DNA from: Pseudomonadota bacterium
GTDB lineage: Bacteria > Desulfobacterota > Anaeroferrophillalia > Anaeroferrophillales > Tharpellaceae
Direction: 5' to 3'
Assembly: GCA_030641485.1 (NCBI GenBank)
Contig: DAOWHJ010000093.1
Span: forward strand, 1-20,054
DNA: 20,054 nt
Positions 5,937-12,289 of the stretch are shown here, one piece after another. The position numbers and the translations under genes were made by a program. Position 1 is the stretch's first letter; every line of letters starts with the position of its first letter. A model generated the notes under the pieces. It was given only the letters and a program-made list of their open reading frames with translations, ran no database searches and was not told the DNA's origin.

Positions 5937-7800
5937 TTCTGATTTTCATTTTATGCGCCCCTGGTGGCTTCTGGCCCTACCGATAGGCTTGATTCTTTTG
6001 ACATCACTTAAGCGGCAAGAACCAGGGGAAAGCCAATGGCACAAAGTCTGCGATGAGCACCTGCTCACTCAACTTCTGGTTGGTGATGACATTAGTGGTC
6101 GCAAACGCATCTACAGTGCTCTTGTGAGTATGTTGATCCTGGCAACTGTCGCTTTAGCCGGACCCGCCTGGGAACGGCTGCCACAACCTCTGTTTCGCGC
6201 GGCGGAGGGACGAGTTGTGGTCCTTGATCTCTCACTCTCAATGATGGCTACAGACATCTCACCCTCACGCCTGACCCGAGCTCGATATAAAGCCATAGAT
6301 CTGATTAAATCGGGGGTCGGAATCGAACAAGGACTAGTCGTCTTTGCCGGAGACAGTTTTATTGTCACCCCATTAACTGATGACCGCTCAACTCTGCTCA
6401 ACCTCCTGCCCAGCCTTGACACTGAAACAGTTCCGGCACCCGGCAGCCGGGCCGATCGTGGACTTGAAAAAGCCCTAGAACTACTGCAGCGCGCTGCGAT
6501 TAATCGTGGTCAGATAATTTTAATTGCTGATGATGCCGATCAGCAGACCATCGCTATAGCTGAGAAAATTGTTGATCAAGAACATCGAATTGATGTCATT
6601 GCCGTCGGCACCAAAACCGGGGCCCCGATAGCTCTACCAGATGGCGGCTATGTAAAAGACAATCATGGACAAATCGTAGTCCCGGTCCCCGATTTTGCCG
6701 CGTTAAGAAAAGTTGCTGAGATGGGCCGGGGCAGCTACCTTGAAATTGATGCTGAAGAGAGTGCCTTTCAGCATTTGAATCAACTCTCAAGCCTCTTTCC
6801 AGAAAACCGCGAGGGTAATAAAGTAACTGGTGACCAATGGCTGGATCGCGGCCCCTGGCTCCTTATCCCCCTGCTTTTATTGGCCTCATTATGCTTTCGT
6901 AAGGGCTGGATCATGCTCATTTTATTTGCGCTTATCAACTCTCCCAGAACTGCCGCTGCCTTCTCCTGGGAGGATCTCTGGCAACGCCCGACCCAACAAG
7001 CCGCCACAGCCTTTAACGCCAATGATTATGATCGGGCCGCCGCCGCAAGTAACAATCCCAATTGGCAAGCGGCAGCTCTTTATCGGGCCGAGAAATTTAA
7101 AGCGGCGGCGACAACCCTTGAACCGCTAACGTCAGCTTTGAGTTACTATAATCGAGGCAACGCCCTAGCCCATTCAGATGAACTCGAAAAGGCGCTTGCC
7201 GCCTACGATGAAGCCTTAGCTCTTAATCCTGAAATGGAAGATGCTCGTTTCAACCGGGACTTGGTTGAAAAACTCCTGCAGGAACAGGAGCAAAACCAAG
7301 AGCAGGATCAACAGGAAAACCCAGATTCTGAAGATAAGCAAGATTCTGAGGATAAACAAAACTCTGAATCAGACAAAACAAATGACTCCAAGAAAAATAA
7401 CTCTCAAAAACAGGATGACGAAAGTCAACCTGAGCAAACCTCTGACCAGACGCAAACAGAGCCGAACAACTCCGACAAACAACAACAACCAAATAACAAT
7501 GAGGAATCAGAGCCCGAATCCTCGGCAAAAGACAACTCTGATGACGAGCCTGAGCCTAAACCAGAAGAACCGGCCAAACCAGCCAATAAAAAAGATACTA
7601 AAGAGCCAAAAGATGAGTCCGAACAAAACTCAGCCACCTCGGCACAAGAGAGTGAAGAAAAGCCACTTGACCCGAAACAGCAGGCTCTTGAACAGTGGTT
7701 GCGCCGGGTTCCTGATGACCCCGGTGGCCTCTTGAAAAGAAAGTTTCTCTATCAATACCGCGACCGGGAAAACCGTTCCCAAGGCCGTAAGGAGTGGTAA
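5923..7800 (+). CDS. batB: fused BatB (VWA) and BatC (TPR) protein
   Basis: A 625-residue fusion. The BatB part has membrane segments at about residues 13-28 and 64-82, then a VWA domain with MIDAS DLSLS (Asp102, Ser104, Ser106) and Asp203 in LIADDADQ. Two more hydrophobic segments lie at about 311-325 and 328-346. The second looks like a former BatC signal peptide (IMLILFALINSPRTAAAF) that is now internal. The BatC part has a TPR motif near 406-438 (YYNRGNALAHSDELEKALAA), a long Glu/Gln/Asp/Ser/Lys-rich disordered segment (about 453-582), and the conserved BatC tail EQWLRRVPDDPGGLLKRKFL. The disordered segment has visibly biased, AAC/CAA-rich codons. BatB and BatC are known to interact when separate. 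The ATG lies in a repeat copy; residues 1-9 (MSPVFSDFH) partly come from it, and the alternative in-frame ATG at 5953 gives MRPWWLLAL, close to the usual family start. Confidence 0.94.
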   Translation: MSPVFSDFHFMRPWWLLALPIGLILLTSLKRQEPGESQWHKVCDEHLLTQLLVGDDISGRKRIYSALVSMLILATVALAGPAWERLPQPLFRAAEGRVVVLDLSLSMMATDISPSRLTRARYKAIDLIKSGVGIEQGLVVFAGDSFIVTPLTDDRSTLLNLLPSLDTETVPAPGSRADRGLEKALELLQRAAINRGQIILIADDADQQTIAIAEKIVDQEHRIDVIAVGTKTGAPIALPDGGYVKDNHGQIVVPVPDFAALRKVAEMGRGSYLEIDAEESAFQHLNQLSSLFPENREGNKVTGDQWLDRGPWLLIPLLLLASLCFRKGWIMLILFALINSPRTAAAFSWEDLWQRPTQQAATAFNANDYDRAAAASNNPNWQAAALYRAEKFKAAATTLEPLTSALSYYNRGNALAHSDELEKALAAYDEALALNPEMEDARFNRDLVEKLLQEQEQNQEQDQQENPDSEDKQDSEDKQNSESDKTNDSKKNNSQKQDDESQPEQTSDQTQTEPNNSDKQQQPNNNEESEPESSAKDNSDDEPEPKPEEPAKPANKKDTKEPKDESEQNSATSAQESEEKPLDPKQQALEQWLRRVPDDPGGLLKRKFLYQYRDRENRSQGRKEW

Positions 7801-7801
7801 A

Positions 7802-9595
7802 ATGAGTATTATATCCCCGGTTTTTCCGGTTTCAAATAAGTATTATGTCCCCGGTTTTTTAGTTTTTCTATTTCTAGCGATACTTGTGTTCCCATTAACC
7901 AGTGATGCGCAGATTTCAGCCCGGCTCGATCGACAGAGCATCGGAATTGACGAGACAGTCCGACTCTTTATTGAAGCTGACGGAGCCCAAAATACTATTT
8001 CTGACATTAACACCAGCGCCTTAGAGCGTGATTTCACGATCCTGAACCGCTCCAGCAGCAGCAATTTTCAGCTCAGTAACGGCTCAGCCAAAGCGACTAA
8101 GCTATGGACGCTTGAGATCGAGGCGAAACAGGTCGGAAATTTCACGATAGCACCATTTACAGTCGGTAATGAAAAAAGTAACCCCTTGACGTTAAAAGTC
8201 ACCAAGTCCATCCCGACCACAGCTCCAAACGGCCAGATTACAAAAGATGTTTTTCTTGAAGTCAGTCCGCAAATGGATAGTCCAGCTTATATCCAGGGAC
8301 AGATAACCATAAACGTAAAACTTTTCATCAGGAGTCAGCTCCGTATCGGTGAGGCCTCACTTGAGGAACCTGAAATTGAACATGCGATTGTGCGAAAACT
8401 TGGAGATGATTGCAACTATCAGGTCAAAAAAAATGGTGTAAATTTTCAGGTTATCGAAAGGAAATATGCAATAATTGCAGAAGAGGGTAATGAGGTGATC
8501 ATTCCACCATTACGCTTTCAGGCCATAAATTTAGATGGAAGCAGTCGCCGCCGCTTCGCTGGTGACCCATTTTTCAGTCGGTTCTCAAACCAGGGCCAGC
8601 GGTTGCGGGCCAAAAGTCAGGAACTTAAAATTGCACTAACCCCGATTCCGACCAAATTTAACGGTAAAATCTGGCTCCCGGCCCACGAGGTGGCGGTCAT
8701 GGAGAATCAGAATGAGATCGTAAAACTTAAAGTCGGAGAACCCTTAACCAGAACTATTCAAATTGAAGCATTAGGTCTGACTGCAGAACAGCTCCCGAAG
8801 ATCGAAGTTGAAGCTCCTGAAGGCAGTAAAATCTACCTTGACCAACCTGAGTTGCAAACTAGTGTTGATGGCAGCCTGGTTCACGAGCTAAAACGTCAGT
8901 CTTTAGCCTTCATCCCCTCACAACCGGGAACCTTCACCCTGCCAGCAATCAATATCAAGTGGTGGGATGTAGTTAACAGCCGACAACGCCAGACAAGCCT
9001 ATCTGAACTGGTAATTAAGGTTGTAAATAACGAACCTCAAGCCCTGGCCACGACTTCCGCTAACAACCAGCAAGATGCTCCTAAGGAAGACCATACTCAA
9101 GCAGAAACAACCGATTACCGCCTTAGGCCTGCAAGCCCGTTAGGCACATCTCAACCCTGGCAAATAGCCAGCGCCATACTGTTATTGATCTGGGTTATCA
9201 CTCTGCTGCTCTGGCATAGGTCTTTACGCCGCCTGCCACAAAATAAAAAAACACCGATGAGTGCGGACACGACGCGACCTACTGCCAACCGTAAAGCTAT
9301 ACAAAATGCCTGCCTCAACAATAGCCCTCAAGCAACCCAACAGGCAATTCTTGACTGGGCCATCGCCACCTGGAAACAGGAGTCACCAACCAACCTTAAA
9401 ACCGTTGCCCAAAAACTTAAAAATCCGGATCTGGAGAAAATTTTTGCCGAGCTTGAGCAGGCCCTTTATAGCCAGAATGACAATTTAATCTGGAGTGGTG
9501 AAAAAACCTGGTCAGAACTATCGTCAAGGCTTAAAGTAGATCCACAATCATCATCCAAGCCTAAAAAAGATGAACTGCCGCCGTTATATTCGTAG
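7802..9595 (+). CDS. batD: BatD family protein
   Basis: A 597-residue membrane-anchored periplasmic protein. It has a signal-peptide-like hydrophobic stretch at about residues 18-35 ending TSDAQ, and then the BatD start ISARLDRQSIGIDETVRLFI and repeated beta-sandwich (oxygen tolerance) domains. Phrases such as LEIEAKQVGNFTIAPFTV and QSLAFIPSQPGTFTLPAINI are typical of the family. A C-terminal membrane segment lies at about residues 455-475 (IASAILLLIWVITLLLWHRS), followed by a helical cytoplasmic tail. The start codon is 1 base after the batB/C stop. The first 20 residues or so are encoded by two tandem copies of a repeat read in different frames, giving SIISPVFPV and then KYYVPGFLV, an unusual N-terminal extension before the hydrophobic core. 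It ends the operon, and its stop codon forms the base of the hairpin at 9593-9640. Confidence 0.93.
   Translation: MSIISPVFPVSNKYYVPGFLVFLFLAILVFPLTSDAQISARLDRQSIGIDETVRLFIEADGAQNTISDINTSALERDFTILNRSSSSNFQLSNGSAKATKLWTLEIEAKQVGNFTIAPFTVGNEKSNPLTLKVTKSIPTTAPNGQITKDVFLEVSPQMDSPAYIQGQITINVKLFIRSQLRIGEASLEEPEIEHAIVRKLGDDCNYQVKKNGVNFQVIERKYAIIAEEGNEVIIPPLRFQAINLDGSSRRRFAGDPFFSRFSNQGQRLRAKSQELKIALTPIPTKFNGKIWLPAHEVAVMENQNEIVKLKVGEPLTRTIQIEALGLTAEQLPKIEVEAPEGSKIYLDQPELQTSVDGSLVHELKRQSLAFIPSQPGTFTLPAINIKWWDVVNSRQRQTSLSELVIKVVNNEPQALATTSANNQQDAPKEDHTQAETTDYRLRPASPLGTSQPWQIASAILLLIWVITLLLWHRSLRRLPQNKKTPMSADTTRPTANRKAIQNACLNNSPQATQQAILDWAIATWKQESPTNLKTVAQKLKNPDLEKIFAELEQALYSQNDNLIWSGEKTWSELSSRLKVDPQSSSKPKKDELPPLYS
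7805..7860. repeat. two tandem TATTATRTCCCCGG repeats inside the batD signal peptide coding region
   Basis: Copies at 7805-7825 (AGTATTATATCCCCGGTTTT) and 7839-7859 (AGTATTATGTCCCCGGTTTT) start 34 bases apart. The distance is not a multiple of three, so each copy is translated in a different frame. Both match the copy at 5918. Confidence 0.75.
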
Positions 9596-9640
9596 GAGGC
9601 TGTCAGAGAACAGAAAAGAGCATTCTCGGACGGACTCCTA
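9593..9640. repeat. hairpin repeat containing both stop codons of convergent genes (copy 1)
   Basis: TAGGAGGCTGTC with AGAGAA (9593-9610) pairs with TTCTC and GGACGGACTCCTA (9623-9640), nearly perfect over 18 pairs. The first TAG is the batD stop, and the last CTA is the reverse complement of the porin stop TAG. There is no T-run on either side, so it is not a canonical Rho-independent terminator, though it could still end transcription both ways. A related hairpin is at 15099-15131. Confidence 0.75.
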
Positions 9641-10624
9641 GAATGCGTATGTAAACTTAAACCATACATTCTGACCTTCGGTCTTATTCTTGGCATCCAT
9701 CTCGAACTGGGTGCGCAGGGAGAAGAACATATTTTTGTAGTTGTACCAGACTCCCGGACCGACGGCAAAAACCTGACTATGATTCCCTTCATCGTCTTTC
9801 AATAGATCCTGTACTGGCGGCGGCACACTCGAGTCGATATCGTAATCGTCATCACTTACCTGTTTATAGTAATAGCCACTCAGACCGACCCTAAAACTTT
9901 TTGAAAAACCGTATGAAACACTGTAGTCAAAATGGAATTCATCACCCGGAGTCCGGTCAACATTGAATCCATAAACCGTCGGACAATCATTCTGTTTCGT
10001 ATTGAAATCATACATTAATTTTAATGAAAACTCCCAAGCCGGGGTCGGCATATAGGTGATTCCTAATGCTGGTTCAAAAGTCCAGAAATTGTGCCCGACC
10101 CCAGCCAAATTGTCATCATCCTGTCCAGTCGGAATATAGATATCAACCAGAGAAAACACAGTGTGAAGTTTCCCCTGCATAAAGTGATGGGCCAGGAGAA
10201 AAGGGCTGTAGATGACATAAGGAACATCGGTATCATCATAACTGTTTTTCCCTTTGGGGCCAACCGGCGCCTTAAAATCGAGACTGACATCAAGCAACGG
10301 CAAAAAAAGATGCTGGCCGTAATTTCCACCAAGGATCTGCTTTTCACTGAACCAGATAAACCGTAAGACATCGGCCCAGACCGTAATGTCATCGAAAACA
10401 TCGATGTTCTTCCCCTTATCATCATTCATATCACTGGCATGATAATAATAAGTATAGTTAAGCATATAAAATCCAGGTGGTGGGGCCGCCCCAACCATAA
10501 ATGATTCGGCCCCAAGCGGATAACTATTCCCGCCTCCGGCTCGCACCGCAGAAGGATTCACCAATAATAACAACAAAACCAACAAGCCCAGTCCCGCAAC
10601 CAATGATCTAGATTTACAACTCAT
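9638..10624 (-). CDS. MetA-pathway-type outer-membrane porin
   Basis: A 328-residue protein with a strong Sec signal peptide (residues 1-29, hydrophobic core LVAGLGLLVLLLLLVNPSA, cleavage after AVRA), then a beta-barrel: alternating aromatic strands, Tyr/Phe-rich, ending in FKFTYAF with the C-terminal Phe used for outer-membrane insertion. The start NSYPLGAESFMVGAAPPPGF followed by YMLNYTYYYHA matches the 'MetA pathway of phenol degradation' outer-membrane family (also called SphA-like transporters), thought to take up aromatic or hydrophobic compounds. GAGGAG lies 7 bases before the ATG, inside the end of ubiX, and the two genes overlap by 11 bases, so translation is coupled. The link to UbiX and the LpdD-like protein suggests an aromatic acid substrate; that is inference. 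The substrate cannot be read from sequence. Confidence 0.85.
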   Translation of the reverse strand: MSCKSRSLVAGLGLLVLLLLLVNPSAVRAGGGNSYPLGAESFMVGAAPPPGFYMLNYTYYYHASDMNDDKGKNIDVFDDITVWADVLRFIWFSEKQILGGNYGQHLFLPLLDVSLDFKAPVGPKGKNSYDDTDVPYVIYSPFLLAHHFMQGKLHTVFSLVDIYIPTGQDDDNLAGVGHNFWTFEPALGITYMPTPAWEFSLKLMYDFNTKQNDCPTVYGFNVDRTPGDEFHFDYSVSYGFSKSFRVGLSGYYYKQVSDDDYDIDSSVPPPVQDLLKDDEGNHSQVFAVGPGVWYNYKNMFFSLRTQFEMDAKNKTEGQNVWFKFTYAF

Positions 10625-11201
10625 TTACAATCTCCTCGCCCTGCCAACGTTTAAATAAATTATGAGTCACAGCAAAGCTATCCAACACTTTACCAACTGT
10701 CTGATTAATAATATCATCAATAGTTTCAGGTTTATGATAAAAAGCCGGCATTGGCGGCAAAACTACGGCCCCGTGCCGGGTTACCTGAGCCATCAACTCC
10801 AGATGCCCTAAATGCAGAGGCGTCTCCCGCACAACCAGAACTAATTTACGCCGCTCCTTCAAGCAAACATCTGCTGCCCGCACCAAAAGATTATCATTGT
10901 AGGAGTTGGCAATTGCCGAAAGCGATTTTATTGAGCAGGGGGCAACAATCATCCCCGCAGTCAGAAAAGAGCCACTGGAGATCGCCGCCCCAAGGTCAGT
11001 CATCGAGTAAACGGTATCGGCCAAAGCTAGAACAGCTTCAGGATCACAACTGTTTTCATAACGAATAATATCTTTGGCAACATCGGAGATAACCAAGTGG
11101 GTCTCAATCTCAGCATACGATTTAAGAACCTCCAACAACCTGATGCCATAGATAGTACCTGAGGTACCAGAGATACCAACTATAATCTTTCTCTTTTCCA
11201 T
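10614..11201 (-). CDS. ubiX: UbiX flavin prenyltransferase
   Basis: A 195-residue flavoprotein. The N-terminal GISGTSGTIYG (residues 9-19) is the FMN-binding loop of UbiX. The tail of the active-site region reads VVRETPLHLGHLE and then PPMPAFYHKPETI, both hallmarks of the family. The enzyme joins a dimethylallyl group to reduced FMN, making prenyl-FMN, the cofactor of UbiD-type decarboxylases. I chose the ATG at 11201; a TTG at 11210 would add three residues. GAGG stands only 3-4 bases before the ATG, so the ribosome binding site is poor in spacing for either choice. It lies downstream of the LpdD-like gene and is followed by the overlapping porin gene. No ubiD gene is in the window, so the partner decarboxylase must be elsewhere. 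The PAD1/UbiX assignment itself is secure; whether it serves ubiquinone or aromatic-acid metabolism is open. Confidence 0.94.
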   Translation of the reverse strand: MEKRKIIVGISGTSGTIYGIRLLEVLKSYAEIETHLVISDVAKDIIRYENSCDPEAVLALADTVYSMTDLGAAISSGSFLTAGMIVAPCSIKSLSAIANSYNDNLLVRAADVCLKERRKLVLVVRETPLHLGHLELMAQVTRHGAVVLPPMPAFYHKPETIDDIINQTVGKVLDSFAVTHNLFKRWQGEEIVNEL

Positions 11202-11218
11202 GACCCTCAAAAAATAAT

Positions 11219-11372
11219 ATAACTATTTAGGTTCCGAATATAAAGCCACAACAAATGATGACGAACATGGCTTCGCTCCCATAAACGGAGTCACATCTTG
11301 ACAAAAGGCGGGTTAACAATTTAAGTTTTGCACGAATCTTGCGGCCGCCAAGTGTCAAGAAATGACCCCAGA
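11219..11372. repeat. MITE-like element B overlapping the end of the LpdD-like gene
   Basis: The left end ATAACTATTTAGGTTCC (11219-11235) matches the left end of element A, as do CACAACAAATG and GCTTCGCTCCCATAAACGG. Inside, GGAGTCACATCTTGACAAAAGGCGG-type sequence at 11287-11311 pairs with 11345-11369 (19 of 25), which ends TGTCAAGAAATGACCCC. The right-hand terminal repeat of element A is not found; the right end runs into coding sequence. Confidence 0.7.
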
Positions 11373-11768
11373 CGAGACCGGTTGAGGTATAGAAATACAA
11401 TCAATCACTAACTCAGTTAAAGAGATCCAGAGGGTGCGCAAAACACCTAATTCGGCACTATTTAGACCGTCATAATGGACCCCGGCGATAACTATCACAT
11501 TCTGACCGGTTGCCGCCGCCACGGTCTCACTGACATACTTAACCAACTCATCCTCCCGATGCCCCAACATAGTCAAAATAGATGAGGTTGCACTTAGACG
11601 ATCAGCCTCGACCAGGCTCGGACGAGGCAACGCTAAAGCGATCGCCCCAATATGATCCCGGCCACCGGTCACAACCACAATAAAATCACCATTATCGAGT
11701 GAAATCATTGTCGCCTGTAAACCGAAACCATCTTTTTCTTCACTGTAAACTGTCGAAATAGCTTTCAT
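11355..11768 (-). CDS. LpdD-like prenylated flavin chaperone
   Basis: A 137-residue cytoplasmic protein. The pattern VVVTGGRDHIGAIALALPRP (residues 31-50), SATSSILTMLGHREDELVK (59-77) and NVIVIAGVHYDGL (90-102) is that of the small family that includes LpdD, which accompanies the UbiX-like and UbiD-like subunits of gallate decarboxylase in Lactiplantibacillus plantarum and is thought to help load or mature the prenyl-FMN cofactor. Its position directly upstream of ubiX on the same strand supports this. A -35/-10 pair lies just upstream (11813-11840). No strong ribosome binding site precedes the ATG. The last nine residues (QPVSSGVIS) and the stop codon are encoded by the arm of repeat element B, so the native C-terminus may have been replaced. 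It may alternatively serve a decarboxylase system encoded elsewhere. Confidence 0.82.
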   Translation of the reverse strand: MKAISTVYSEEKDGFGLQATMISLDNGDFIVVVTGGRDHIGAIALALPRPSLVEADRLSATSSILTMLGHREDELVKYVSETVAAATGQNVIVIAGVHYDGLNSAELGVLRTLWISLTELVIDCISIPQPVSSGVIS

Positions 11769-11812
11769 GAATAAATAAAGGTAAATATTCGACTACTGTT
11801 TATTGAAATAAT

Positions 11813-11840
11813 GCTATAGCCACATTAGCCACAAAGTCAA
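11813..11840 (-). promoter_or_regulatory. probable promoter of the lpdD-like/ubiX/porin unit
   Basis: Read on the minus strand, TTGACT (11840-11835) and TATAGC (11818-11813) are 16 bases apart. The expected transcript start is about 38 bases before the ATG at 11768. Confidence 0.42.
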
Positions 11841-11849
11841 AGAGAAAAA

Positions 11850-11971
11850 AAGGCGAACTTTGCTTCGCCGTTATAAACGGGGTCACATCTTGACAAATGG
11901 CGGGTTAAAACTTTGATTTACACGCGAACTTCCTGGCCGCCAAATGTCAAGAAATGACCCCAGCTGAGACA
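11850..11971. repeat. palindromic element C, close relative of element B
   Basis: The left arm at 11879-11903 (GGGGTCACATCTTGACA then AATGGCGG) and the right arm at 11937-11961 (CCGCCAAATGTCAAG then AAATGACCCC) pair at 21 of 25 positions. It is preceded by GGCGAACTTTGCTTCGCC, itself a small palindrome shared with elements A and B. The terminal AACTATTCAGG repeats of element A are missing. It sits between the LpdD-like and glutaredoxin genes, so it is probably transcribed downstream of grxC. Confidence 0.75.
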
Positions 11972-12005
11972 GGTCGAACAAAAACGAATAAAGCTCTATA
12001 AGTTA

Positions 12006-12266
12006 CTAATTGTCTTGTAATAACTCATCAAGTTTGCCCGCTGCCTCTAATGCGAAAAGGTCATCACAGCCACCGACATGCTGGTCATTGATGAAAATCT
12101 GGGGCACGGTTCTACGACCACCGCTCCGGATTTGAACCTCTTCAACCAGGGCCGGATCCTGACTGATGTCAATCTCGTTAAAAGTTGCCCCTTTACTGGT
12201 TAACAACGATTTGGCTTTAACACAATATGGACATACTTGGGTACTGTAAATAGTAATACCAACCAT
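12006..12266 (-). CDS. grxC: glutaredoxin, dithiol CPYC type
   Basis: An 86-residue thioredoxin-fold protein with the redox-active CPYC at residues 12-15, the cis-proline motif TVP at 53-55 and the glutathione-binding GGCDD at 65-69, as in glutaredoxin 3. It transfers electrons from glutathione (or a related thiol) to protein disulfides and glutathionylated proteins in the cytoplasm. GAGAGGAA stands 4 bases before the ATG, a strong ribosome binding site. It lies 23 bases after the stop of the hybrid histidine kinase gene, so it is likely read from the same transcript. A glutamate-cysteine ligase-like gene lies two genes upstream on the same strand. Confidence 0.94.
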   Translation of the reverse strand: MVGITIYSTQVCPYCVKAKSLLTSKGATFNEIDISQDPALVEEVQIRSGGRRTVPQIFINDQHVGGCDDLFALEAAGKLDELLQDN

Positions 12267-12289
12267 AGATTCCTCTCTTAAATAATGGA

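Noticed and set aside
7241..7735. 164-codon plus-strand frame inside the batB/C gene
   Set aside because: It overlaps the low-complexity part of the fusion in another frame; Asn/Lys/Thr-rich and without a start context.
9593..9640. Canonical bidirectional Rho-independent terminator
   Set aside because: The stem is strong, but neither side has a run of T, so it is listed as a repeat that may still affect termination.
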